Source of the DNA: Paracoccaceae bacterium
GTDB taxonomy: Bacteria; Pseudomonadota; Alphaproteobacteria; Rhodobacterales; Rhodobacteraceae
Direction: 5' to 3'
Length of the DNA stretch: 10,372 bases
Assembly: GCA_007123625.1 (NCBI GenBank)
Contig: SKKS01000181.1
Span: 1-10,372 of the forward strand
A program made the translations under genes and the position numbers. Shown piece after piece: positions 1-7,154 of this stretch. The notes beneath the pieces were generated by a model. It ran no database searches, was not told the DNA's origin, and saw only the letters and a list, made by a program, of their open reading frames with translations. Within the stretch, counting starts at the first letter, position 1; the number at the start of each line of letters is the position of its first letter.

Positions 1-3000
1 ATTTCGGGTTCAGTTCGGCCAGGCGGCGACGCATCACCTCGTCCAGCACGAAAGTTTCGGACAGGCGCTGATAGACCCAGGGCTCGACCGTTCCGGTGGT
101 GGCCGACCAGCCCAGCGTGTTGGTCACCTGTGCCTCGATCTGGCGCACGCCCTCGGCCTTGTGGGTCAGCAGCGCTTCATAGAACTTCGGGTTCAGCGCC
201 CGCGAGCGGGTTTCCAGCGCGATCTGATCGCGCAGCGTGCGCACCTTGCCCGTCCCGCGCGTCTGATCGCCGATATATACCGGCGTTTCCTGCCCGCCAC
301 GCGCACGTTTCACGGCCCGCGAGATGCCGCCCAGGGTGTCGAAATAGTGATCGACCGTGGTCACGCCCAACTCGACCGATTCAAGGTTCTGATAGGCCAG
401 ATCGACCGTTTTCAGCGTCGCTTTCAGAAGCTCTGGCTGCGCGACGGGCTTGCCGTTCACACCATAGGCAAAGCCCTTGCGGGTCTGATAGGCATCCGCC
501 AGCTCGTCTTCGTCGCCAAAGGCCGAGCTGTCGACCAGCGCGTTGACGTTGGAGCCATAGGCGCCTTCGGCGTTGGAGAAGACGCGCAAGGCGGCGGTTT
601 CCAGATCGACACCCAGATCGCGCGCCGTGGCCAGCGCATGCGAGCGGACGAAATTCTGCGCTTCCGGTTCGTCGGCCATCGCGGCCTTGAAGGCGGCTTC
701 GGCCAGAAGGCGGGTCTGTAACGGCAGCAGGTCGCGAAAAATCCCCGAGAGTGTCATCACCACGTCGATGCGCGGGCGACCAAGCTTCGCAAGCGGGATC
801 AGATCCGCGCCCGACAGGCGCCCGTAGGCGTCAAAGCGGGTTGTGGCCCCGATCAGCGCCAGTGCCTGCGCGATCGGGCCACCGTCGGATTTGATGTTGT
901 CCGATCCCCACAGAACCATCGCCACGGTGCGGGGCAGGGTGGGGTGGGCATCGAGGATCTTCTGCGCTTGCACGGCTCCTTCGCGCATCGCGAATGCCGT
1001 GGGCATACGGAACGGGTCGAACGCATGAATATTGCGCCCGGTGGGCACGATTTCGGGGCTGCGCAGCAAGTCGCCGCCGGGCACGGGGGAAATAAACTCG
1101 GCGCTCAGCGCACGCATCAGGCCGCGCAACTCGTGATCCTCACACAGTGCCGCATCCATGGCCGCACGGGTGGCGTCGTCGGCTTCGACGTTGGCCAGCA
1201 GCTTCGCGCGAGCTTCTGCATCGGGCTTGCGCCCGACGACATGCAGCCCCTCGGGGATAAGCGCGTCCTCGCATTCCAGCAGCCGCACCCACAGCGTTTC
1301 CGGCGCGCCACTCAGGTCCACGGCAGCCGCCTGTTCGGCGATCAGCGCTTCCAGGTCGGCCCGTGCGAGGTCGTCGGCGCCCATACGGCGCCAGCGGGTC
1401 ATGCTGTCCTTGAGTTCCTGCAGCCCCTTGTAAAGCCCCGCCTGCGCCACTGGCGGCGTCAGATGTGTGACCGTCACCGCGCCCGAGCGCCGCTTGGCAA
1501 GGCTTGCCTCGGACGGGTTGTTGGCGGCATAGAGATAGACATTCGGCATTTCCCCGATCAGCCGGTCCGGCCAGTCCTTCGCGCCCATGCCCGCCTGCTT
1601 GCCGGGCATGAATTCCAGCGCCCCGTGCATGCCGAAATGCAAAAGCACATCGGCCTGCCAGGAGTTGCGCAGCCACAGGTAGAACTGGGTAAAGGCATGG
1701 GTCGGGGCGAATCCGCGCTCGAACATAAGGCGCATCGGGTCGCCTTCGTAGCCGAAAGTGGGCTGGACCCCGACAAAGACCTTGCCGAACTGAGCGCCAA
1801 GAATGAACACGCCGCGCCCGTCGGATTGTATCCGCCCAGGCGCCGGGCCCCAGACGGCCTCGATCGCGGCCAGCGGCGGGCAGTTGCGCACCATCTCTGC
1901 GGCGCTCACATGGGCGGCAACGTTGGCTTCCTGCCCGTATGTGGCGGCATTGCCGTGGAGGACCGCTGCGCGCAGGTCGTCCGACGTGGCGGGCGGCGTG
2001 ATGTCGTAGCCATCCGCCGCCATGCGATGAAGCGTGTTGAAAAGGCTTTCAAACACATCAAGATATGCCGCCGTGCCGACAGCGCCCGCATTGGGCGGAA
2101 AGCCGAACAGCACGATCCCCACGCGCTTTTCCGCATTCGCCTTGCGCCGCAGCCGGACCGTGCGCGCGACTTTCTCGGCGAGCGAATCGATACGTTCGGC
2201 GCAGGGCGCCATTTCGCGCATTTCGTTGGTGTGCTGGCAGTTGCGTGTGCACCCGGTGCAGCCACCGGCGCCGTGACGCCCTGCGAACACCGTGGGGCAG
2301 GTGGCGCCGTCGATTTCGGGGAGGGCGACCAGCATGGTGGTTTCCACCGGCCCAAGACCCGTACCCGACGCCGCCCATTGTCCCAGGGTCTGGAACTCAA
2401 GCGGGTGGGCCACAAGGTAGGGCACGTTCAGCTTGTTCAGCACTTCAACTGCCGCCGGGCTGTCGTTGTACGCAGGGCCACCCACCAGGCTGAACCCCGT
2501 CAGCGACAGAAGCGTATCGATCCGCCCCGTGTGATAGGCTTCAATCGCCGGACGCCCGTCCAGCCCACCGGCAAAGGCAGGCACCACGGCCAGACCCTGC
2601 GCTTCGAGCGCGCGGATCACCGCATCGTAATGCGCCGTGTCGGAGGCCAGGATATATGACCGCATCAGCAAAAGCCCCACCGTGCCCACAGGCTTTGCCG
2701 GACGCGGAAGGTCGGCAATATCGGTGGTGATGCGCCCATGCTCAGGGTGCTGCAGGTCAGGGTGATACAAACCCACATCGGGGTAATCGACCGGTGCTGC
2801 GGCCTTGATGCTGCGCCATTCGGGCCGGGCGGCGTAGCGCGCGATCAGGAAGCGCATCATCGCTTCGATGTTTTCGTCCGAACCGCCAAGCCAGTATTGC
2901 ATGGACAGGAACCACGCGCGCAGGTCCTGCGCCTTGCCGGGGATGAAGCGCAGGATCTTCGGCAGCCGCCGCAGCAGCGACATCTGCTTTTCGCCGGATG

Positions 3001-3439
3001 CGGGCTTCTTGCTGTCACCGCCGCCGCGCAGCTTCTTCATGATCCTTGCGATCCCGCTGGCGGGTTTCGCCATGTCCAGATCGCCCATCCTGGTCAGTTT
3101 GACGATCTGCGGGTCGGCAATCACGCCGACGAAAGCATCTGCGCGATCCCGGGCCGCCCGGAGTTCCGGCAAGCAGGCGGTGACGTGTTCCTCGATGAAC
3201 AGAAGGTTTGCCACGACGATATCGGCGGCGTTGATCGCGGCCTTCGCTTCTGCCAGCGCTGCGGGGTTTTCGGCCCATTCGGCGGCGGCGTGGATCGACA
3301 CTTCGAGCCCGGGAAAATCGGCGCGCAGGCGTGGGAGCACGCGCGTGGCCGGACCTGCCGCATGCGCATCCAGCGTGACCACCACGAAGCGGTAGGGTCT
3401 TGCCTGGATCGGGGCGCCGATATGAGTGCTATCGAGCAT
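1..3439 (-). CDS. bchH: Magnesium chelatase subunit H (BchH), 3' end cut off by the window
   Basis: BchH binds protoporphyrin IX and is the large subunit of Mg-chelatase. With BchI and BchD it inserts Mg2+ at the cost of ATP, the first committed step of bacteriochlorophyll synthesis. The minus-strand frame from ATG 3439-3437 is open for 1146 codons to the window edge; the family is about 1180-1200 residues, so only some 40 C-terminal residues are missing. The N-terminus reads MLDSTHIGAPIQARPYRFVV, followed by VTLDAHAAGP, typical of BchH. The CobN/Mg-chelatase signature HFGMHGALEFMPGKQ begins at His601. A cysteine group Cys394-x2-Cys397-x3-Cys401, with another Cys at 413, matches the region where R. 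capsulatus BchH was reported to carry a [4Fe-4S] cluster. The start overlaps the end of bchB by 11 bp, so the two are probably translationally coupled; an AAAGG lies upstream within bchB. It is the fourth gene of the leftward bchFNBH operon. Identification is essentially certain. Confidence 0.97.
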   Translation of the reverse strand, partial: MLDSTHIGAPIQARPYRFVVVTLDAHAAGPATRVLPRLRADFPGLEVSIHAAAEWAENPAALAEAKAAINAADIVVANLLFIEEHVTACLPELRAARDRADAFVGVIADPQIVKLTRMGDLDMAKPASGIARIMKKLRGGGDSKKPASGEKQMSLLRRLPKILRFIPGKAQDLRAWFLSMQYWLGGSDENIEAMMRFLIARYAARPEWRSIKAAAPVDYPDVGLYHPDLQHPEHGRITTDIADLPRPAKPVGTVGLLLMRSYILASDTAHYDAVIRALEAQGLAVVPAFAGGLDGRPAIEAYHTGRIDTLLSLTGFSLVGGPAYNDSPAAVEVLNKLNVPYLVAHPLEFQTLGQWAASGTGLGPVETTMLVALPEIDGATCPTVFAGRHGAGGCTGCTRNCQHTNEMREMAPCAERIDSLAEKVARTVRLRRKANAEKRVGIVLFGFPPNAGAVGTAAYLDVFESLFNTLHRMAADGYDITPPATSDDLRAAVLHGNAATYGQEANVAAHVSAAEMVRNCPPLAAIEAVWGPAPGRIQSDGRGVFILGAQFGKVFVGVQPTFGYEGDPMRLMFERGFAPTHAFTQFYLWLRNSWQADVLLHFGMHGALEFMPGKQAGMGAKDWPDRLIGEMPNVYLYAANNPSEASLAKRRSGAVTVTHLTPPVAQAGLYKGLQELKDSMTRWRRMGADDLARADLEALIAEQAAAVDLSGAPETLWVRLLECEDALIPEGLHVVGRKPDAEARAKLLANVEADDATRAAMDAALCEDHELRGLMRALSAEFISPVPGGDLLRSPEIVPTGRNIHAFDPFRMPTAFAMREGAVQAQKILDAHPTLPRTVAMVLWGSDNIKSDGGPIAQALALIGATTRFDAYGRLSGADLIPLAKLGRPRIDVVMTLSGIFRDLLPLQTRLLAEAAFKAAMADEPEAQNFVRSHALATARDLGVDLETAALRVFSNAEGAYGSNVNALVDSSAFGDEDELADAYQTRKGFAYGVNGKPVAQPELLKATLKTVDLAYQNLESVELGVTTVDHYFDTLGGISRAVKRARGGQETPVYIGDQTRGTGKVRTLRDQIALETRSRALNPKFYEALLTHKAEGVRQIEAQVTNTLGWSATTGTVEPWVYQRLSETFVLDEVMRRRLAELNPK

Positions 3440-5015
3440 AATGGGCCTTTGCCTCGTAGAGCGTGTCGACCGAGATTTCGTGCAACCCCTTGTCGGTTGC
3501 ATATTTCTCCGTGTTGCGCCGGGCCTTGCCGCGCACGAAGAAGGGGATCTTCTTCAGTTCGCGCTCGGCGCAGGTCAGCCAGATGACATTGTCGGGCGCA
3601 GCGGGCGCGGGCGCCGTTGCCGGGGCGGGGACGTCTTCCGGGGGCATCGAGCCCCCGTCAGCCGCCGCCGTTTGCACGGCGGGGGCGCCCTGCTCGTGCA
3701 GTTGCGCCTTGGCGCCGTGGTGCGAGGGGCCTGCGGCATCGTGGAATTCGAAATCATCGCGGAACATGGTCAGCAGGTGCTCTTCAAGCCCCATGACCAG
3801 CGGGTGCACCCAGGTGTCAAAGAGCACGTTCGCGCCCTCGAATCCCATCTGCGGCGAATAGCGGGCGGGGAAGTCCTGAACATGGACGGGCGCCGAGATC
3901 ACCGCGCAGGGAATGCCCAGACGCTTGCCGATATGGCGCTCCATCTGGGTGCCGAGGATCATTTCGGGCGCGGCGTCCTCGATGGCGTTCTCGACTTCAA
4001 GGTAGTCGTCGGTGATCAGCGCCTCGAGACCGAATTCCTTTGCCAGTGCCCGCAGCGGACGGGCCTGTTCGCGGTTGTAGCAGCCCATGCCACAGACCTC
4101 GAAGCCCATCTCGTCGCGCGCGACTTTCGCCGCCGCCATGACATGGGTGCCGTCGCCGAAGACAAAGACACGCTTGCCGGTAAGGTAGGTGCTGTCCACC
4201 GAAGCCGCCCACCACGGCTGGCGCAGGCGGGTTTCGTCCACCGGCAGGGTCGATCCCGAAAGCGCGCGCACTTCGGCGATGAAGGCGCGGGTGGCATTGG
4301 CGCCGATGGGGATGGTTTTCGTGTACGGCTGGCCGAATTCCTTCTCGCACCAGCGGGCGGCGGATTCGGCGGTTTCCGGGTAAAGCAGCACGTTGAAATG
4401 CGCCGCCCCAAGACGCGCGATATCCGTAGGCGACGCGCCCATGGGGGCCGCGACATTGACCTCGATCCCCAGTTCGGACAGCAGGCCGGTGATTTCGGCC
4501 AGATCGTCACGGTGGCGAAAGCCAAGCGCGGTAGGGCCAAGGATGTTGCAGGTGACGCGGTCGGTGCGCGCCACGGGACGGGCCAGCACGCGGCACAGTT
4601 GCAGCAAGGCCTCGTCGCAGCCGAAGTTTTCCTTGCGCTGGTAGCTGGGCAGCTCCAGCGGGATGACCGGTACCGGCAGGCCCATGGTTTCGGCCAGGCC
4701 ACCGGGGTCGTCCTGGATCAGCTCGGCGGTGCAGGACGCGGCCACCATCAGCGCCTGCGGGCGGAAGCGCGTATAAGCGTCGCGGCAGGACTGCATGAAC
4801 AGCCCGGCGGTGTCGGCGCCCAGGTCGCGCGCCTGAAAGGTGGTGTGGCTGACCGGCGGGCGGTGGTCGCGCCGTTCAATCATGGTGAACAGCAGATCGG
4901 CATAGGTATCGCCCTGCGGTGCGTGCAGCACCATGTGCAGGCCGCGCATGCCGGTGGCAACGCGCATGGCGCCAACATGGGGCGGGCCTTCGTATGTCCA
5001 GACGGCGAGTTTCAT
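3429..5015 (-). CDS. bchB: Dark-operative protochlorophyllide reductase subunit B (BchB)
   Basis: BchB, 528 residues, pairs with BchN to form the nitrogenase MoFe-like heterotetramer. This complex reduces the C17=C18 double bond of protochlorophyllide with electrons from BchL, independently of light. The residues known from the R. capsulatus enzyme sit at identical numbers here. Asp36 (in APQGDTYADLL) is the unusual aspartate ligand of the NB [4Fe-4S] cluster. Cys95 lies in ASCTAELIQDD. Asp274 (in AASVDSTYL) is implicated in substrate protonation. Residues 1 to about 415 form the nitrogenase-like core. A low-complexity Ala/Pro-rich linker (about 430-465) then leads to the small C-terminal PCP_red-type domain, starting near DNVIWLTCAERELKKIPFFV. 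The stop (TAG, 3431-3429) lies inside the start of bchH. The start follows bchN by 55 bp and has only a weak Shine-Dalgarno (ACAGG). No key residue is missing, so the protein should be active. Confidence 0.97.
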   Translation of the reverse strand: MKLAVWTYEGPPHVGAMRVATGMRGLHMVLHAPQGDTYADLLFTMIERRDHRPPVSHTTFQARDLGADTAGLFMQSCRDAYTRFRPQALMVAASCTAELIQDDPGGLAETMGLPVPVIPLELPSYQRKENFGCDEALLQLCRVLARPVARTDRVTCNILGPTALGFRHRDDLAEITGLLSELGIEVNVAAPMGASPTDIARLGAAHFNVLLYPETAESAARWCEKEFGQPYTKTIPIGANATRAFIAEVRALSGSTLPVDETRLRQPWWAASVDSTYLTGKRVFVFGDGTHVMAAAKVARDEMGFEVCGMGCYNREQARPLRALAKEFGLEALITDDYLEVENAIEDAAPEMILGTQMERHIGKRLGIPCAVISAPVHVQDFPARYSPQMGFEGANVLFDTWVHPLVMGLEEHLLTMFRDDFEFHDAAGPSHHGAKAQLHEQGAPAVQTAAADGGSMPPEDVPAPATAPAPAAPDNVIWLTCAERELKKIPFFVRGKARRNTEKYATDKGLHEISVDTLYEAKAHYAR

Positions 5016-5032
5016 GGCCGGGCCTGTTCAGT

Positions 5033-5057
5033 GAGTATTTCTGGCAAGATGAAGAGG
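5033..5057. repeat. Possible recurrent Rhodobacteraceae intergenic element between bchN and bchB
   Basis: The only real gap in the bchFNBH operon is the 55 bp at 5016-5070. It contains, on the + strand, GAGTATTT directly followed by CTGGCAAGATGAAGAGG. On the sense strand of the operon it begins CCTCTTCATCTTGCC and ends AAATACTC. From memory, variants of GAGTATTT followed by GGC(A)AGATGAA occur between genes at many places in Rhodobacteraceae genomes. There is only one copy in this window, so repetition cannot be shown here. I see no stem-loop with a T-tract, so it is not an obvious terminator. Its role is unknown. Confidence 0.35.
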
Positions 5058-5070
5058 CGGAGGGTCCGGG

Positions 5071-6348
5071 TCATTCGGCGGCCTCCAGAAGGTTGGGGTG
5101 CTGACCCCGCAGGATTGCGCGTCGGCGCAGGGGGCGGGCGAACAGCGCAGCAAGATCGCCGGCCTGTTCGTAGAAATGGACCGGCGTGAACACGAGCTCG
5201 ATCGCCCATTTCGTGCTCAGCCCCTCGCCCTCGAGCGGATTGGCAAGGCCAAGGCCGCACACGGTCAGGTCGGGGCGCGCGGCGCGGACGCGGTCGAGTT
5301 GCAGATCGACGTCCTGGCCCTCGGAAATGGTCGGCCCTGCAGCAATCAGGTCGAGTTCGGGGCCATGCAGGTCGGTGTGCAGATAGGGGGTGCCGATCTC
5401 GATTGCCCGCATGCCGCATTCCCGGGTCAGGAAGCGGGCCAGCGGGATTTCCAGCTGGCTGTCGGGCATGAAGAAGATGGACTTCCCGCGCAGCGTCTGA
5501 GCCGCTGCGGCGACTGCCTTTTCGGCGCGGGCGCGGGGTGCGGCAACGACGTCATCGACCGTTTCAGGGCTGATGCCGAAAGCTGCGGCGACGGCCTTGA
5601 GCCAGAGAGTGGTGCCTTCGGCGCCAAAGGGGAAGGGGGCGACGATGGGCTGTGCGCCACGCCGGATCAGGGCGGCATGGGTGTCCCCCAGGAACGGCTG
5701 GGTAAGCGCGAAGCGGGTGTTAGGGCCGATGGCGGGGTCGTGTTCGGCACGCCGCGCGGGCAGGCAGCGCACCGGGGAAATACCGATCCGGGCCAGAAGC
5801 TCGAGCGCCTGATCCTCGACCACATCGGGGAGCGCACCGACGAGCAGAAGCTCCGTCGCATCGGTTTCCCGCAGCGCCGGAACCATGGCGGCCAGGCAGG
5901 CATCCTCGCCCTGGGTGAAGGTGGTCTCGATCCCCGAACCCGAGAAGTTCAGCACCCGCACCGCCGGGCCATGCAGTGCGCTGAGCCGCTCGGCGGCGCG
6001 CGAGAGGTCAAGCTTGATCACTTCGGACGGGCAGGAGCCGACAAGGAACAATTGCCGGATATCGGGGCGCCGGGCCAGTAGGCGCGCGACCTCGCGGTCC
6101 AGTTCGGTATTGGCGTCGGCCATACCCGCAAGATCCTTTTCTTCAAGGATCGCGGTACCAAATCGGGGCTCGGCAAAGATCATGACGCCAGCCGCCGACT
6201 GCAGCAGATGCGCGCATGTACGCGAACCCACGACCAGGAAGAAGGCATCCTGCATCTTGCGGTGCAGCCAGATGATTCCGGTAAGGCCGCAAAATACCTC
6301 GCGCTGGCCGCGTTCCTTGAGGACGGGTGTGGAGCGGCAGCCGGTCAT
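5071..6348 (-). CDS. bchN: Dark-operative protochlorophyllide reductase subunit N (BchN)
   Basis: BchN, 425 residues, is the partner of BchB in the NB component of light-independent protochlorophyllide reductase. It supplies three cysteine ligands to the NB cluster and most of the pigment pocket. The ligands are visible: Cys20 (VFCGLTGI), Cys45 (GSRTCAHLL) and Cys106 (LVGSCPSEV). They correspond to Cys26, Cys51 and Cys112 of R. capsulatus, with a constant offset of 6 because the N-terminus is shorter. Other family blocks are MQDAFFLVVGSRTC, FTQGEDACLAAMVP, VGALPDVVEDQ and TVCGLGLANPLEGEG. The frame stays open upstream to 6606, but the ATG at 6348 is the right start. It has a perfect GGAGGT six bases upstream, overlaps the bchF stop as ATGA, and gives a protein of the usual family length (about 424). 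The 4-bp overlap implies translational coupling to bchF. Confidence 0.97.
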   Translation of the reverse strand: MTGCRSTPVLKERGQREVFCGLTGIIWLHRKMQDAFFLVVGSRTCAHLLQSAAGVMIFAEPRFGTAILEEKDLAGMADANTELDREVARLLARRPDIRQLFLVGSCPSEVIKLDLSRAAERLSALHGPAVRVLNFSGSGIETTFTQGEDACLAAMVPALRETDATELLLVGALPDVVEDQALELLARIGISPVRCLPARRAEHDPAIGPNTRFALTQPFLGDTHAALIRRGAQPIVAPFPFGAEGTTLWLKAVAAAFGISPETVDDVVAAPRARAEKAVAAAAQTLRGKSIFFMPDSQLEIPLARFLTRECGMRAIEIGTPYLHTDLHGPELDLIAAGPTISEGQDVDLQLDRVRAARPDLTVCGLGLANPLEGEGLSTKWAIELVFTPVHFYEQAGDLAALFARPLRRRAILRGQHPNLLEAAE

Positions 6349-6839
6349 GCGCGCACCTCCGACAGGGTCGGGGCCGCCTGTGCCGAAAGGCGTGCCATGC
6401 GCAACTTCCACAGGAACTGCACCGCGTTGACCACATAGGCCGCATAGGCCACCAGCGCGAGCGCCATCAGTTGCGTCGCGTCCAGCCAGCCGGTGAAAAG
6501 CGCCAGAAGATAGGCAGTGTGCAGCGCGATCACTCCGAAGCTTACCACGTCCTCCCAGAAGAAAGCGGGTGCAAGAAGGTATTGGCCGAAGACCTCTTTC
6601 TCCCAAATCGCACCGGTAACCATGATGAGATAAAGCGCCATGGTCTTGGCGATGATCGACAGGGTCGCCGCCATGTAGCCGTCGCCGGTCATCAGGAAGC
6701 GAAGTACCAGCACAACCGAAACGATGCAGATGACGAACTGAACCGGCGCAAGGATCCCCTGCACGAGGGTCCAGCGCGATGCGTCGCGCCGTGCGCGCTG
6801 TTCCGGCGTGTAAAGCGCCTGCTGCGGAAACTGCGCCAT
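6345..6839 (-). CDS. bchF: 3-vinyl bacteriochlorophyllide hydratase (BchF)
   Basis: BchF, 164 residues, is a small integral membrane enzyme. It adds water to the C3 vinyl group of (bacterio)chlorophyllide to give the 3-hydroxyethyl form, which BchC later oxidises to the acetyl group of bacteriochlorophyll a. The hydrophobicity suggests four membrane segments, at about residues 25-49, 57-79, 98-117 and 124-144. Between them are polar loops with GAIWEKEVFGQYLLAPAFFW and a C-terminal FLWKLRMARLSAQ, which I recognise as typical of the family. The start is ATG 6839-6837, preceded by a purine-rich AAGGGGGG three bases away. It is the first gene of the leftward operon and overlaps bchN by 4 bp. A PpsR-type operator and a perfect TTGACA lie about 60 bp upstream. 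Its position divergent from ppaA-ppsR fits the Rhodobacter-type arrangement. Confidence 0.95.
   Translation of the reverse strand: MAQFPQQALYTPEQRARRDASRWTLVQGILAPVQFVICIVSVVLVLRFLMTGDGYMAATLSIIAKTMALYLIMVTGAIWEKEVFGQYLLAPAFFWEDVVSFGVIALHTAYLLALFTGWLDATQLMALALVAYAAYVVNAVQFLWKLRMARLSAQAAPTLSEVRA
6355..6360 (-). promoter_or_regulatory. Ribosome binding site that fixes the bchN start
   Basis: On the minus strand GGAGGT is followed by a six-base spacer (GCGCGC) and ATG at 6348. It lies inside the last codons of bchF. It rejects the longer reading frame that starts at 6606, which has no such site and would run through most of bchF. Confidence 0.85.
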
Positions 6840-6872
6840 CTGCCCCCCCTTCGAGTTCGATTCTTGAAGAAG

Positions 6873-6900
6873 CTTAGACGTTGAAATGCATAAGTGTCAA
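6873..6900 (-). promoter_or_regulatory. Candidate sigma70-type promoter of bchFNBH
   Basis: On the minus strand a perfect -35 TTGACA (6900-6895) is followed by a 16-bp spacer and TCTAAG (6878-6873), a four-of-six match to TATAAT. The -10 call is weak; the -35 is clear and overlaps the PpsR operator. The predicted transcript would have a leader of about 30 bases before the bchF ATG at 6839. Confidence 0.5.
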
Positions 6901-6912
6901 TTGAAACTTACA
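6895..6912 (-). promoter_or_regulatory. PpsR/CrtJ-type operator upstream of bchF
   Basis: The site is a perfect TGT-N12-ACA (TGTCAATTGAAACTTACA on the + strand), with the outer match extending to GTGT...ACAC. PpsR and CrtJ are known to bind this palindrome and repress bch, crt and puc promoters under oxygen. Read toward bchF it is TGTAAGTTTCAATTGACA, so the right half-site coincides with the likely -35 hexamer of the bchF promoter. Repressor binding would then occlude RNA polymerase. Assignment to PpsR is inference, supported by ppsR lying in the same window. Confidence 0.8.
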
Positions 6913-6928
6913 CATTGGGCGCGCCGAG

Positions 6929-6946
6929 TGTAATCCTGGAATTTCA
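6929..6946. promoter_or_regulatory. Degenerate second PpsR-like palindrome
   Basis: TGTAATCCTGGAATTTCA has an intact TGT but TCA instead of ACA after N12. The arms TGTAAT and ATTTCA match at five of six positions. PpsR-type sites often occur in pairs, so this could be the weaker partner of the 6895-6912 site. It deviates from consensus and may be chance. Confidence 0.25.
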
Positions 6947-7034
6947 GCTTTCGTGCAACGGCATTTAAGTTAATTAAAATAAAGACTTGTGCTGTTGGCT
7001 TTGACGCGACGCGGGTGGAAATTGCGTTGTGAGA

Positions 7035-7052
7035 TGTAAGTTTTATTTGACA
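7035..7052 (+). promoter_or_regulatory. PpsR/CrtJ-type operator and -35 upstream of ppaA-ppsR
   Basis: The site is a perfect TGT-N12-ACA (TGTAAGTTTTATTTGACA). It differs at only two of 18 positions from the bchF operator when both are read toward their genes. Its last six bases are a perfect TTGACA (7047-7052), which could serve as the -35 of a rightward promoter; I cannot point to a convincing -10. The site implies that PpsR regulates its own gene and that of its antirepressor. That is inference from position. Confidence 0.75.
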
Positions 7053-7143
7053 TGACGGATGGATCTTGCAAGTCTTTGTAAAGCTGGCGCCCGGGCCGGT
7101 CGAACCCCTTGGACACAGGTTCTTCCACTGCGGCGCCGCCACC

Positions 7144-7148
7144 AGGAG
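7144..7148 (+). promoter_or_regulatory. Ribosome binding site that favours the 7155 start of ppaA
   Basis: AGGAG lies six bases before ATG 7155. The earlier in-frame ATG at 7059 has no comparable site and sits only six bases after the operator at 7035-7052. Confidence 0.75.
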
Positions 7149-7154
7149 TGGGAC

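Larger units (their letters stand above)
6840..7154. promoter_or_regulatory. Divergent control region between bchF and ppaA
   Basis: These 315 bp separate the leftward bchFNBH operon from the rightward ppaA-ppsR genes. The stretch 6880-7060 is clearly richer in A+T than the flanking genes, with an AT block at about 6963-6985 containing the palindrome TTAATTAA. It holds two perfect TGT-N12-ACA operators (6895-6912 and 7035-7052, centres 140 bp apart), each including a perfect TTGACA pointing toward its own gene. A poorer candidate, TGTAATCCTGGAATTTCA (6929-6946), lies between them. I see no additional gene. The last 96 bp (7059-7154) could be read in frame with ppaA but look like leader rather than coding sequence. 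Confidence 0.8.

Noticed and set aside
944..2659. A 571-codon open frame on the + strand opposite bchH
   Set aside because: The minus strand frame is continuous BchH with the HFGMHG signature, and the antisense frame has no recognisable domain.
3426..5189. A 587-codon open frame on the + strand, fully opposite bchB
   Set aside because: It is the antisense shadow of a high-GC gene. The protein resembles no family and is rich in Arg/Gly/His, while the minus strand carries unmistakable BchB with all key residues.
7001..7032. TTGACG at 7001 as a second rightward promoter for ppaA
   Set aside because: No acceptable -10 hexamer lies at 16-18 bp; TTGACA at 7047 is the better match.
7052..7081. A tiny reading frame ATG...TAA of nine residues starting at the edge of the ppaA operator
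   Set aside because: It has no Shine-Dalgarno and probably lies at or before the transcript start; a chance minigene is more likely than a leader peptide.
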